From NCBI GenBank assembly GCA_017516485.1, contig JAFXCH010000028.1, positions 1 through 64,000 of the forward strand: 64,000 bases of DNA, given 5' to 3'. This document shows, in pieces, positions 25,250-33,702 of this stretch. The notes beneath the pieces were generated by a model. That model searched no databases. It was not told where the DNA came from and saw only the letters and a program-made list of their open reading frames with translations. This DNA comes from Clostridia bacterium. GTDB lineage: Bacteria; Bacillota; Clostridia; Oscillospirales; Acutalibacteraceae. A program made the position numbers and the translations under genes. The stretch's first letter is position 1. Each line of letters starts with the position of its first letter.

Positions 25250-25317
25250 ATAGGTGCTTAATAAGAGGGAAGCATATTTCCCTTTAGTTGACGGAATATG
25301 AAAGGAGAAATTCCACC

Positions 25318-26913
25318 ATGAAAATCTTATCAATGATTCTGGCATTCATCATGTCATTGCTTGGTTTTGCTCCTGCTGTTCAGCCTGTTGCTGATGCATA
25401 CACACAGGCAGAATGGTATGCTCTCGTAGCAGACGAGTTCAACCTTACTTTTGACCTTGATGATGACAGCAATTATGACATTGCAGAAGATGACACTTAT
25501 TTTGACGTTATCCAGGCTTGCCATGATTGGAACGTAATCGTAGGCGACTACGAGGCAGAGGAAAAGGTAACAAACGTACTTGTTGCTAAGTCACTTGCAG
25601 CAGCTGCAGGCCTCGAAGGTGTTAAGGATGCTGATGATGAAGCTGCTTTTGATGTTGCTATCGATGCAGGCATTATCGAAGTTTCCTTTAATCTTTTCGG
25701 CAAGGTTAAGGAAGTTGTTGTTTCCAAGGAAGAGGCTAATGTAGCTCTTAAGACAGCAGGCCTTGCTTACATGAATGGCCTTAAGGACGTTGAGAACAAG
25801 GGTAGCCTTACAACTGCTGAAGGCGAAGAACTCGGCCTTGAGAGCCTTGCTCTTGTAGAAAATTCTGCAGGTCTTACACTCCAGACAGCTGACGGCGACG
25901 TTATCGACGAGGATGAAATCGAATACCTCGACTACGAAGGTAAGGTTAATCCTTTCGAGCAGCCCGAAATCGCAGGCATCAACCAGCAGTCAATTCTTGA
26001 GAAGATCGATGTAAGCTTCTCAATCGGTGATCTTGATGTTTCTGCAGCTGTTAAGGATGGCGGTTTCGACGTTTCAGTCGGCGGTCCTGTTAACGGCGTA
26101 TATGTTGAGAAGGCATACGAAGTTCGTAACTTCGACCTTTACACAAAGTTCGAAGGCAGACTTGACGAAACAGAAATCACAAAGTCATATATTTTCCTTG
26201 ATTACGATCTTAAGGATTCAACAGAAATCACAGGTTCCTACGACTGGTCTCTCGACGAAATCGAGACTCCCGAAGGCACCAATGATGTTGACTTCTTCAC
26301 ACGTGTTACAGAGAACATGGAGTTTGTTAAGGGTGCAGACAGCGAGATCGAAGTTTTCTCGGTTGACGTTGCTATCCCCAACTGCCCTGCAATCACAATC
26401 GGTATCACAGCTAAACTCGTTATCTCATTCGACGGTAGAGTTGAGCTTGTAGTTACATCCAGAGAGCATAAGGGTGTTGAGATTATCGACAACAAGGTCA
26501 GAGTTATCAGCGAGTCTGAAGCACTCGGTTCTGAGCTTGAAATGGAAGCACGCGTTGAAGCTGTTCTCGGTCTTTATGTTGATATCTCTATCGTAAGTAT
26601 CGTACTTGTTGACGCAGGTATCGAAGTTGGTCTTGGTGTTCACGTTACTGTTTATATGACAGGCGGTGCTGATAACTATCATCTCGATATTCCGTATGAC
26701 TTCCTGTTTGATATGAACTTCACCGTTCCTAACGCAGAGAATATGACGTTTAAGGCTAATATTAAGGTTTACGGTATCGTAACTATCTCCGTTGGTGAGA
26801 ATTCCGATATCCTCGAGCCTCTTGGCCTTTGCGAGACATGGAGCATCTGCAACGAAGGTAATGCTACATTCTTCGATAAGACAATTGAGCTCAAAGCTCC
26901 CACAGCAGCATAA
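25318..26913 (+). CDS. Exported acidic protein, possible surface-layer-like
   Basis: 531 residues starting MKILSMILAFIMSLLGFAPA, a signal peptide cleaved around residue 20-25. The mature protein is strikingly acidic and has almost no Cys. An N-terminal ~110-residue part (YDIAEDDTYFDVIQACHDWNVI, then NVLVAKSLAAAAGLEGV) has a faint resemblance to S-layer-homology repeats. The remainder is beta-rich with repeated V-x-I/V patterns (YVDISIVSIVLVDAGIEVGLG). A strong promoter, AAGGAG site, very regular codon choice and strong terminator all point to abundant expression. I do not recognise a named family; a structural surface protein is the best inference. Confidence 0.6.
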   Translation: MKILSMILAFIMSLLGFAPAVQPVADAYTQAEWYALVADEFNLTFDLDDDSNYDIAEDDTYFDVIQACHDWNVIVGDYEAEEKVTNVLVAKSLAAAAGLEGVKDADDEAAFDVAIDAGIIEVSFNLFGKVKEVVVSKEEANVALKTAGLAYMNGLKDVENKGSLTTAEGEELGLESLALVENSAGLTLQTADGDVIDEDEIEYLDYEGKVNPFEQPEIAGINQQSILEKIDVSFSIGDLDVSAAVKDGGFDVSVGGPVNGVYVEKAYEVRNFDLYTKFEGRLDETEITKSYIFLDYDLKDSTEITGSYDWSLDEIETPEGTNDVDFFTRVTENMEFVKGADSEIEVFSVDVAIPNCPAITIGITAKLVISFDGRVELVVTSREHKGVEIIDNKVRVISESEALGSELEMEARVEAVLGLYVDISIVSIVLVDAGIEVGLGVHVTVYMTGGADNYHLDIPYDFLFDMNFTVPNAENMTFKANIKVYGIVTISVGENSDILEPLGLCETWSICNEGNATFFDKTIELKAPTAA

Positions 26914-26937
26914 ATAAAACTGTCAACTAAAAACATT

Positions 26938-26974
26938 GCCTCCACGGGTGTTATACCTGTGGAGGCTTTTTTTT
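26938..26974 (+). terminator. Terminator of the 25318 gene
   Basis: GCCTCCACGGG pairs with CCTGTGGAGGC (one G-T), loop TGTTATA, then eight T. Confidence 0.9.
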
Positions 26975-27030
26975 ATGCATATATACTGCTGAACGGTTCG
27001 AATCTGATACTTATATAATTGTATATAATA

Positions 27031-27071
27031 AAAACGGCATAGCACCTAATATACAGTGCTGTGCCGCTTTT
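27031..27071. terminator. Bidirectional terminator for the 27088 lipoprotein gene
   Basis: CGGCATAGCAC (27035-27045) pairs with GTGCTGTGCCG (27056-27066), flanked by an A run on the left and a T run on the right. It serves the minus-strand gene ending at 27088 and could also act rightward. Confidence 0.8.
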
Positions 27072-27087
27072 TGCTGTTAAATTGTTA

Positions 27088-28005
27088 TCAGAATCCGCCG
27101 CCAACAGTTACGTTAAACTCTACCGAACCTCTGCCACTCTTGATTGTAACTTCAATAGGAAGTCTTAAATTCTTGATGTAAAGGTTTTTGATATCTACAT
27201 TAACATCGTAGCTCCAAGTACCTTTTTCAATCTGATGTGTTTGGTTGTTGATTTTAACTTTAACTGTGGGGTTTGCATATTTGATCTTGGTTTCTGAATT
27301 CTCAAAGTCAATATCAAACATCGGAAGATTTTCTTCAATAACTGCGAGGTCGCCAACTACCGATATTGCGTGACCTACAGTGCCTTCCTTTTCTTTTCCG
27401 TGTGCACCGTCAACCTGCTCGACCATTGTCATTTCAATAACTGTATAGTTGCCGCTCTTGTAAGCCTTTGCTGTTTTTACATCAGAAGGAACAAGGTTGC
27501 CGTAGCCACCGGTTATTCCCATAAACTCAGTTGAGTTCTTGGCAAGAGCATCTTTGAAAAGCGGTGTTGCCATATCGACAAATTTCGCAAGCAAACCGTC
27601 ACCTTCATTAACAACAAGCTCTTTCATTACCATAGTCTTTTTTGATGTAACGTTTGAGGATTTTGCAGCTGCGAGCTTGTAATATTTTACAATCTGCTCT
27701 TTTGACCATTCTGCCGGGTTATCGGATAAGGCGTTAGAAGGTGCTGCAGTAGTTGTTTCGTCCGAAGTGACAGTTGTGGCTTCTTCGGTCGATGAATTTT
27801 CTTCGGTTACTGTTTCGCCGGGTGCTGTTGTCGCTTCTGTCGGTGGTGCTGTTGTGCCGAAAAGCTCATTTTCGAGCTGGTTGATTTCGTCATCGTTCAT
27901 TTGTGTTACGTTGGTTGCCGGCTCGGTGTTTTGGTCTGACTTGCCACACGCTGCAAATGAAAGCAAAAGCCCCAGCGCAGTCAGAAGAGCAATAAATTTT
28001 TTCAT
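27088..28005 (-). CDS. Lipoprotein with Thr/Glu-rich linker
   Basis: 305 residues. Signal peptide II with lipobox LSFAAC (Cys about residue 20). Then a low-complexity linker (about 50-95) rich in Thr, Glu and Ala (TTAPPTEATTAP), typical of clostridial surface proteins that span the wall. The ~200-residue C-terminal domain begins SDNPAEWSKEQIVKYYKLAA and is beta-rich, ending SGRGSVEFNVTVGGGF. I do not recognise the domain; it may bind a ligand at the cell surface. Single gene with consensus promoter and terminator. Confidence 0.75.
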   Translation of the reverse strand: MKKFIALLTALGLLLSFAACGKSDQNTEPATNVTQMNDDEINQLENELFGTTAPPTEATTAPGETVTEENSSTEEATTVTSDETTTAAPSNALSDNPAEWSKEQIVKYYKLAAAKSSNVTSKKTMVMKELVVNEGDGLLAKFVDMATPLFKDALAKNSTEFMGITGGYGNLVPSDVKTAKAYKSGNYTVIEMTMVEQVDGAHGKEKEGTVGHAISVVGDLAVIEENLPMFDIDFENSETKIKYANPTVKVKINNQTHQIEKGTWSYDVNVDIKNLYIKNLRLPIEVTIKSGRGSVEFNVTVGGGF

Positions 28006-28039
28006 ATTCTTCTCCTTCTCCTTATAGAAAGTATATAAT

Positions 28040-28068
28040 ATTTTATAACAAAATTATTGAGCTGTCAA
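28040..28068 (-). promoter_or_regulatory. Promoter of the lipoprotein gene
   Basis: On the minus strand TTGACA (28063-28068) and TAAAAT (28040-28045), 17-base spacer. Confidence 0.75.
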
Positions 28069-28204
28069 TTGAATTAAGGTAAACAGCGCACGATTACAGA
28101 CGATAAATTTTGTTAATTCCAATGTGAATTTCCTCACAAGAAATAAGAAGGGTGAGTAACAATAATCTGACTTGTCAGATTCTTATATCCATTGAAAAGG
28201 TATT

Positions 28205-28231
28205 AGTTAATAGTGAAGAGTTAATAGTGAA
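28205..28231. repeat. 13-base direct repeat
   Basis: AGTTAATAGTGAA occurs twice (28205-28217, 28219-28231) separated by one base, in the 264-base space between the lipoprotein promoter side and tRNA-Arg(CCT). No gene is seen in the rest of that gap. Confidence 0.5.
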
Positions 28232-28238
28232 TAAGTAA

Positions 28239-28268
28239 AAATTCCGCTCACTTTCGTGAACGGAATTT
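28239..28268 (-). terminator. Terminator of tRNA-Arg(CCT)
   Basis: AAATTCCGCTCAC pairs with GTGAACGGAATTT around TTTC (GAAA on the transcribed strand), and T residues follow on the minus strand. It sits directly after the CCA end. Confidence 0.8.
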
Positions 28269-28269
28269 T

Positions 28270-28344
28270 TGGCACCCCCAGTAGGAATCGAACCTACAAC
28301 AGACCCTTAGGAGGGGCCCGTTATATCCATTTAACTATGGGGGC
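28270..28344 (-). tRNA. tRNA-Arg(CCT)
   Basis: Minus-strand cloverleaf: acceptor GCCCCCA with TGGGGGT, D arm TAGTTAAATGGATATAAC, anticodon loop CTCCTAA (anticodon CCT, reads AGG), T arm GTAGGTTCGATTCCTAC, encoded CCA at 28270-28272. Length 75. Confidence 0.96.
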
Positions 28345-28351
28345 GTATAAA

Positions 28352-28379
28352 ATTCGGGCGGAATTTTTACCGCCCGAAT
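28352..28379 (-). terminator. Terminator of the cyclase gene
   Basis: ATTCGGGCGG pairs perfectly with CCGCCCGAAT, 8-base loop, followed on the minus strand by TTTTAT. It separates the cyclase/kinase transcript from the tRNA. Confidence 0.75.
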
Positions 28380-28408
28380 ATATTACCATATTGTATTGTG
28401 TTAGTCAA
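28380..28408 (-). promoter_or_regulatory. Probable promoter of tRNA-Arg(CCT)
   Basis: TTGACT (28403-28408) and TAATAT (28380-28385) on the minus strand, 17-base spacer, in the short space after the cyclase stop. Confidence 0.55.
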
Positions 28409-28419
28409 GACACAGGGCG

Positions 28420-29022
28420 TTATTTTTGCCCCCAGAACAAGTAGTCGGATATGAGAAGTGCTCTTGTCGGGGTTGCTTCAACACCGCTTATTTTGAGCGG
28501 AGGAGCAATCAAAAAATACTTACCCGGTGCAACATCCTCAAGGTTGAGCCCTTCAAGCAACGGAATATCATTACCGAGGAAGGCTCGGTGAGGGGCGAGC
28601 TGAGCACCGTGTGTGCCGACAGAGTTTGCGTCGGTGCCTACAAGCTTTACACCGAGAGAAGCGAGGGCAAATGCGCCGCTGTCGGAGAAATAGGCTTTGC
28701 TGTTACCCTTGATAATCAGTCTTTCGCAATTTTCTGATATATATCTGTCAACAAAAGCACCGTGTATCGGACCTTCGGGCACTTCTATTACCGTGCATTC
28801 GCCTATGAATCGTTCAAGCTCGAGGGATTCGGCTGTTGCACCGCCGTCAATAAAATGATTGGGTGCATCTATATGTGTGCCGTTGTGCAGACACATATAC
28901 AGTGCCGTGAGATTGCAATCGTCGCCTTCTTCCATTTTAAGGTAGCGCTGAGTTCTCGGCTCGGGGTCACCCGGGTAAACTTCTGCAGTAATAAGGTCGC
29001 GCGAAATGTCGATGATTTTCAT
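28420..29022 (-). CDS. Cyclase-family metal hydrolase (kynurenine formamidase-like)
   Basis: 200 residues from an ATG behind GGAGCTGATG. The family metal motif HNGTHIDAPNHF (residues about 47-58) and GDPEPRTQ near the start define the Cyclase family, which includes bacterial kynurenine formamidase, polyketide cyclases and isatin hydrolase. Later TDANSVGTHGAQLAPHRAFL and PLKISGVEATPTRALLI are typical of the group. It follows the FGGY kinase by 14 bases, so it probably acts in the same carbohydrate pathway (for example on a lactone) rather than on kynurenine. That is inference. Confidence 0.85.
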   Translation of the reverse strand: MKIIDISRDLITAEVYPGDPEPRTQRYLKMEEGDDCNLTALYMCLHNGTHIDAPNHFIDGGATAESLELERFIGECTVIEVPEGPIHGAFVDRYISENCERLIIKGNSKAYFSDSGAFALASLGVKLVGTDANSVGTHGAQLAPHRAFLGNDIPLLEGLNLEDVAPGKYFLIAPPLKISGVEATPTRALLISDYLFWGQK

Positions 29023-29036
29023 TTCATCAGCTCCTA

Positions 29037-30635
29037 TCAACCGTTGAGCATTGAGAAGTTCTTTTTGTTGGCATTATAAAGCTGCTTGAATACCTCAAAA
29101 TTCTTATCGTATACAGCTTTGTTAGCAGGGTTGGGCTTGTAGGTTGCGTTTGCCTTTATGAGGTCTTTTGCCTGCTCCATATTGGCAATTACGCCAAGAC
29201 CTACAGCAGCTGTAATAGCTGCACCGACAGAACCTGCGTTTTGCGGACTCTCTGTTGTTTCAACAGTTTTACCTGTGCAGTCGGCAAGAATCTGGCAGGT
29301 GAGTGATGAAAGAGCACCGCCGCCTACAAAGCGGATTGTATCGGAAGTTTTGACCTTCTTATCCTGTGTTTCAATAAACCAGCGAAGGTGATAGCAAACA
29401 CCCTCAAGCACTGCGCGGATAAGCTCTGTCTTGCCTGTTTCAAGGCTGATGTTGAAGAACATACCTCTTGAGTTGGGGTCTTCAAACGGGCAACGGTTGC
29501 CGTGAAGCCACGGTGTGAAGATAACACCGCCGCAGCCTGCGGGTACGTCCTTGATAGCATCTGTCATATAGTCATAGAGGCTTGTATATACGGTTTCTTT
29601 GCTCTCAGCAACATTCTCTTTCTTGAGGTAGATGCCGATTTCATCGAGTGCAAGGTGATCCTTGACCCATTCAAGGCACTTGCCTGCGGTTTCAAGCTCT
29701 GCAAAGTAATTGAAGTAGCCGTCCTGAGCACCGACAATAGCGGCAATCATAGCGGATGTGTCGACAATGCTCTTGTCAACAACTGTGCCTACCCAACCTG
29801 ATGTGCCTGAGTAAACGTGAGTATCGCCGAGTGCTGTTGCACCTGCACCCACACCGATGAGCGAAGCGTCACCGCCACCGCCGAATACTGCTGTGCCTGC
29901 ACATAAACCAAGCTCTGCGGCTGATTTTTCGGTCAGTACACCGACCTTGTCGGATGATTTTTTGATTTCGGGCAGGTGTTTCATATCAACACCGAGGAGC
30001 TTACATACGGTCTTACTCCAGCCGCGCTTGCCCTCGCGGATATCGTAAAGAAGTGTGCCGAATGCGGAGTCCTGTGTCATAACACATTCGCCCGTCATCT
30101 TGCAGATTATGTACTCTTTAACATCAAGCCACTTGTGAATCTTCTTGAAATTCTCGGGCTCGTGCTTTTCGACCCATTTGTATTTGTAAACAGGGTCCTT
30201 TACGCTGGCGGATACCGCACCGGTTATAAGAAGGGAGGGTATGAGCTTGAATATGTTGGCACCTGCAATCTGGATGCCGTATGCCATATTTTCTTTGAGT
30301 TCTTCTTTTGCACGCTGGTCCATGTAGCTGAAAGCGTTGCGGATAGGCTCGCCGTCTTTGTCGACAATTACAAGACCCTGCATCTGTGAACAGAAGGAAA
30401 TACCTGCTATTTCTTTGGGATCGATGCCCGTGTCTGCAAGAACCTTTTTTGTAGTGTTGCAGATTGCACTCCACCACTCGGCAGGAACCTGTTCTGCAGA
30501 GCCGTCGGGTTTTACGTGCAGTGAGTAGCCCTCCATTGCCGCACCGACAAGCTTAACAGCTTTTTCAACCTCGAAAAGACAGGTTTTGACACCTGTTGTG
30601 CCTATATCGTAAGCCATAATAAGAGTTTTGCCCAT
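29037..30635 (-). CDS. xylB: FGGY-family carbohydrate kinase (xylulokinase-like)
   Basis: 532 residues from the Met at MGKTLIMAYDIGTTGVK, the phosphate-1 motif of the actin-like ATPase fold. GISFCSQMQGLVIVDKDGEP fits the sugar-binding region of xylulokinases. The C-terminal half has HVYSGTSGWVGT, FTPWLHGNRCPFEDPNSRGMF, and IRFVGGGALSSLTCQILADC, the adenosine motif. The sugar is most likely xylulose or a related ketose; naming as xylB is tentative. It is the first gene of a pair with the cyclase. An earlier in-frame ATG exists at 30656. Confidence 0.85.
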   Translation of the reverse strand: MGKTLIMAYDIGTTGVKTCLFEVEKAVKLVGAAMEGYSLHVKPDGSAEQVPAEWWSAICNTTKKVLADTGIDPKEIAGISFCSQMQGLVIVDKDGEPIRNAFSYMDQRAKEELKENMAYGIQIAGANIFKLIPSLLITGAVSASVKDPVYKYKWVEKHEPENFKKIHKWLDVKEYIICKMTGECVMTQDSAFGTLLYDIREGKRGWSKTVCKLLGVDMKHLPEIKKSSDKVGVLTEKSAAELGLCAGTAVFGGGGDASLIGVGAGATALGDTHVYSGTSGWVGTVVDKSIVDTSAMIAAIVGAQDGYFNYFAELETAGKCLEWVKDHLALDEIGIYLKKENVAESKETVYTSLYDYMTDAIKDVPAGCGGVIFTPWLHGNRCPFEDPNSRGMFFNISLETGKTELIRAVLEGVCYHLRWFIETQDKKVKTSDTIRFVGGGALSSLTCQILADCTGKTVETTESPQNAGSVGAAITAAVGLGVIANMEQAKDLIKANATYKPNPANKAVYDKNFEVFKQLYNANKKNFSMLNG

Positions 30636-30673
30636 TTTGTTTGCCCTCTCTTTCATATTGCTATATATATTAA

Positions 30674-30702
30674 AATATATCATAAAAATATTATAATTGC
30701 AA
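30674..30702 (-). promoter_or_regulatory. Promoter of the FGGY kinase
   Basis: TTGCAA (30697-30702) and TATATT (30674-30679) on the minus strand, 17-base spacer. Divergent from the blaI promoter. Confidence 0.65.
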
Positions 30703-30729
30703 CAGACATTAGAAAAAGAAAATTAACTG

Positions 30730-30781
30730 TTGACAAATCTGTTCTAATGGGTTAGAATAAAATCATACTAATGCATTAGAA
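30730..30781 (+). promoter_or_regulatory. blaI-blaR1 promoter with two BlaI-type operators
   Basis: TTGACA (30730-30735) and TAGAAT (30753-30758) with a 17-base spacer. Dyad 1, TTCTAATGGGTTAGAA (30742-30757), covers the spacer and -10; dyad 2, TACTAATGCATTAGAA (30766-30781), covers the start region. The dyad centres are 24 bases apart. Both contain the CTAAT/ATTAG half sites expected for a BlaI/MecI-like dimer, so autorepression is likely. Confidence 0.85.
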
Positions 30782-30803
30782 TAAGCAAAAAGGAGAGATA
30801 AAA

Positions 30804-31154
30804 ATGGCTGTGCCAAAGGTTTTTGAAAGTGAATATCGCTTTTGTCAGATTTTATGGGAGAATGAGCCGATAAGCTCACGCGAGCTGTCAGAACTTTGCA
30901 AAGAACAGCTTGGCTGGTCAAAAACCACAACCTACACGGTAATAAAAAGGTTGTCTGACAGGGGAGTTGTGAAGAACGAAAAAACAATAGTTACCTCACT
31001 GGTTTCAAAGGAGGATGTGCAGGCGTCGGAGATTGACGAGCTTGTTGAAAAGAAGTTTGGCGGCTCTGTACCTGCGTTTATAGCCGCATTTGCAAAAACA
31101 AAAAAATTAAGCGAAAAAGAAATCGAAGAAATACGCAGAATTATAGGAGAGTAA
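30804..31154 (+). CDS. blaI: BlaI/MecI-family transcriptional repressor
   Basis: 116 residues, normal for the Penicillinase_R family. N-terminal winged helix: VFESEYRFCQILWENEPISSRELSEL, then LGWSKTTTYTVIKRLSDRGVVKNEK as recognition helix and wing. The C-terminal helices (DELVEKKFGGSVPAFIAAF) form the dimer. In known systems the partner BlaR1 protease triggers loss of repression. Two matching dyads sit in its own promoter, and blaR1 follows after three bases. Confidence 0.95.
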   Translation: MAVPKVFESEYRFCQILWENEPISSRELSELCKEQLGWSKTTTYTVIKRLSDRGVVKNEKTIVTSLVSKEDVQASEIDELVEKKFGGSVPAFIAAFAKTKKLSEKEIEEIRRIIGE

Positions 31155-31157
31155 ATT

Positions 31158-33335
31158 ATGCAGGAATTAATATATCTGTTTGAAAAATTTCTTGTGTTTA
31201 TTTCTGCACCATTTATTGATTTGGTAAACATAAGCATTACTGCAAGCTGGGTTGTACTTGCGGTGGTTGTTATACGCTTTTGCTTAAAGAAAGCACCCAA
31301 ATGGCTCAGCTGTGCTTTGTGGGGTGTTGTAGCTTTGCGTTTGGTTTTTCCGTTTTCGCTCGAAAGCGAGTTAAGTCTTATTCCGAGCACACAGACTATA
31401 AATCCCTCTGTAATTTATAACGACAGCTTTGAGGTTGATATGGGCTTTTCGGCGGTTGACAACACAGCTGACAGCACAGTTAACAGTACGGTTGACAACG
31501 CAGTTAACGGCACAGTTGAAAACACGGTTGGCAATACGGTTAATAACACAGTTGACAGCTTGAATGAGGGGACGGATGTTTCGACAACTGAAGATGTCGG
31601 AATTGCAGGGATTATCGCCTTTGTTTGGCTTATCGGTATGTTTGTTATGGCAGGCTATGCTTTTATAAGCTTTTTAAGGCTGAAATTAAAACTGCGTACC
31701 GCTGTAAAAAAGGAAGGTAATATATATCAGAGCGAGTCGGTTTCTTCTCCGTTTGTTTTAGGTCTGTTCAGACCGAGGATTTATCTGCCATACAAAACAG
31801 ATGAGGCAGATATACCGCTTGTTATTGAACACGAAAAAGCACATATAAAACGCTTTGACCACATTGTAAAGCTGTTTGGATATTTACTGCTTAGTATTCA
31901 TTGGTTTAATCCGCTTATGTGGTTTGCTTATATTTTGCTCTGCAGAGATATTGAGGCTGCCTGTGACGAAAAGGTTATAAAAAATCTTGGCGAAGATGTG
32001 CGAAAGAGCTATTCAACAGCTCTGCTCAATGCGAGCATCAGCCGCAGGTCTGTCGCTGCTTGCCCTCTTGCTTTTGGTGAGGTTGGTGTAAAGGAAAGGA
32101 TTAAAGGAGTTATGAACTATAAAAAGCCAGCTTTCTGGGTTATTATTGCAGGTGTAGCGGTTTGTATTATAGCCGCTGTCTGTCTTCTTACAAACCCGAA
32201 AGAAAACGAAAAAACAGACCTTACCAAGGAAAACACTCAGGGAAATACTACGGTAATGGCTGAATCAAATAATAATTATGAGCTGATGGTTACATTGACT
32301 AAAGATGAGATGGTAAGCCGTATAGATAATGAAGAATTTTTTAAGAAAAACGGTTATCACGTGTATCTTTATTTTATAGTCAGTGATACCGCACGAATCA
32401 CAATCGGCGGTAAGAATCTGCCGATTGGTGAAGCTATCAATTCGGGTGTGATGAGCATTAATAAATTATTGCAAAAGGCAGAAGAAGATGTAAAATTCGA
32501 CAGAGCCCGAATGGAATTGCTTAAAGATGGTGGCACAAAAATATATAAATATAATGCGTATACGATAATTAAACGTAATACAACAGACGGAAACAAGGAT
32601 TTGATAATAAGTGCCGGTGCAATAACATTAGGAAATGACGGCGGATTATTCAATTACAGTGAATGTATTGCTAATATTGCTTCTGCTCAGGAAAAACTTG
32701 ATTCGGATATAGAGGTATCTGATGAAATCAATGGTGTAACTGCTGACATCAGTCCCGAAGCTCAGCCACAGCTGACAGGTAAGGTAACCTCCGCAACCGA
32801 CAAGGTGATATATATGGAGCTGACATCTGACCAGAGCGGAATCAAAAAGGGCACACCCGTAACGGTGCGACTCAGCTCAATACTCTCGTATGCACCCGAA
32901 ATTGATACATCAAAGCTCAAAAAAGGCGATGTTGTAACGGTAATTTATGACGGAAGAGTTATGGAAACTTATCCGTTACAGATTGATGCGTACGCAGTTT
33001 ATAAAAAAGACAATACGGTTTTTGATACCGAAAATATTGCACGAATTACTTTTTATGCATACTACGGCCACGGAAAGGGCAGTGACGTTCCTGCTGAAAA
33101 TATGGCAGAGATTACAAATTGGCTCTCAACGTTTACTGTTGATAAGAATAAGAAATTGGAAGATATAGTGCCTCCGGGTACGAATACTCACTATGTAGAA
33201 ATCGAGTACATTGATGGCACAGTATTAAAACAAGGTCTTGATACAATATCGGTTGACTCAGTTACATACTACCTTAACCATGCCGATGCTCCTGATTGTT
33301 TCAGCGAGATTATCTCGAAAACAAGTATTGAGTAA
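31158..33335 (+). CDS. blaR1: BlaR1-like M56 metallopeptidase sensor with novel extracellular domain
   Basis: 725 residues. N-terminal membrane segments, then the M56 zinc site IEHEKAHIKRFDH (residue about 223) with HWFNPLMWFAYILLCRDIEAACDE, then a further membrane helix near 325-345 (FWVIIAGVAVCIIAAVCLL). The C-terminal ~370 residues are outside the cell and are not a penicillin-binding domain. They contain a small beta-barrel-like part (TGKVTSATDKVIYMELTSDQ ... DVVTVIYDGRV), so the signal is probably not a beta-lactam. A loop at residues about 100-135 consists of nine degenerate 4-residue units such as DNTV, NSTV and NNTV. Confidence 0.88.
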   Translation: MQELIYLFEKFLVFISAPFIDLVNISITASWVVLAVVVIRFCLKKAPKWLSCALWGVVALRLVFPFSLESELSLIPSTQTINPSVIYNDSFEVDMGFSAVDNTADSTVNSTVDNAVNGTVENTVGNTVNNTVDSLNEGTDVSTTEDVGIAGIIAFVWLIGMFVMAGYAFISFLRLKLKLRTAVKKEGNIYQSESVSSPFVLGLFRPRIYLPYKTDEADIPLVIEHEKAHIKRFDHIVKLFGYLLLSIHWFNPLMWFAYILLCRDIEAACDEKVIKNLGEDVRKSYSTALLNASISRRSVAACPLAFGEVGVKERIKGVMNYKKPAFWVIIAGVAVCIIAAVCLLTNPKENEKTDLTKENTQGNTTVMAESNNNYELMVTLTKDEMVSRIDNEEFFKKNGYHVYLYFIVSDTARITIGGKNLPIGEAINSGVMSINKLLQKAEEDVKFDRARMELLKDGGTKIYKYNAYTIIKRNTTDGNKDLIISAGAITLGNDGGLFNYSECIANIASAQEKLDSDIEVSDEINGVTADISPEAQPQLTGKVTSATDKVIYMELTSDQSGIKKGTPVTVRLSSILSYAPEIDTSKLKKGDVVTVIYDGRVMETYPLQIDAYAVYKKDNTVFDTENIARITFYAYYGHGKGSDVPAENMAEITNWLSTFTVDKNKKLEDIVPPGTNTHYVEIEYIDGTVLKQGLDTISVDSVTYYLNHADAPDCFSEIISKTSIE
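31454..31562 (+). repeat. 12-base tandem repeat within blaR1
   Basis: About nine degenerate copies of a unit like GTTAACAGYACG encode the (D/N)-x-T-V repeats of an extracytoplasmic loop. The array stays in frame, as expected of a flexible linker. Confidence 0.7.
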
Positions 33336-33387
33336 AAATATCCCCAACAGCAAATGATCTTAATCTGTAGTAACAATGACAACGTAT

Positions 33388-33407
33388 GGAACGGTCTTGA
33401 CCGTTCC
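33388..33407. repeat. Short palindrome GGAACGGTC/GACCGTTCC
   Basis: Perfect 9-bp arms with a 2-base loop. The same arms with loop AAA occur inside repeat-element copy 1 (9574-9594 region). First of three hairpin-forming sequences in the 367-base gap 33336-33702. Confidence 0.7.
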
Positions 33408-33459
33408 GACAAAATAAATGTATTCGGGCCTCCACATGAATCGACCATACAAAAAGCAA

Positions 33460-33538
33460 TGTCATTCTGAGTGTTAGTGAAGAATCTTACTGCTCCTTCG
33501 TTGAGTGGATAAGATCCTTCGTTTCACTCAGGATGACA
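33460..33538. repeat. Dispersed intergenic palindrome (GTCATTCTGAG type)
   Basis: Begins TGTCATTCTGAGTG and ends CACTCAGGATGACA, with GAAGAATCTTA and TAAGATCCTTC as inner arms. This type of extended palindrome is a very common intergenic repeat in gut Bacillota and other phyla. Only one copy is in the window. Confidence 0.75.
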
Positions 33539-33589
33539 GAATAAAATAATAAAGAATATTGCAGATAAAATATATATTAAAAATCGTAG

Positions 33590-33616
33590 GGGCGACCTTT
33601 GGTCGCCCGTTTTTTA
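33590..33616 (+). terminator. GGGCGACC/GGTCGCCC hairpin with T tract
   Basis: Perfect 8-bp stem with loop TTT followed by GTTTTTTA. It resembles a widespread clostridial intergenic hairpin and can terminate the blaI-blaR1 transcript. Confidence 0.7.
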
Positions 33617-33635
33617 TGTCTTCGTACGCTTAATA

Positions 33636-33665
33636 TTGACCTTGTCGCATAAAATATAGTATAAT
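33636..33665 (+). promoter_or_regulatory. cysK promoter
   Basis: TTGACC (33636-33641) and TATAAT (33660-33665) with an 18-base spacer. Confidence 0.75.
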
Positions 33666-33702
33666 TCAAAACGGAAACAATATTTTTCGGAGTGATTCGT
33701 AT

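Noticed and set aside
28205..28231. Start of a tandem repeat array or origin-like iterons
   Set aside because: Only two copies of the 13-base unit exist and no replication gene is near.
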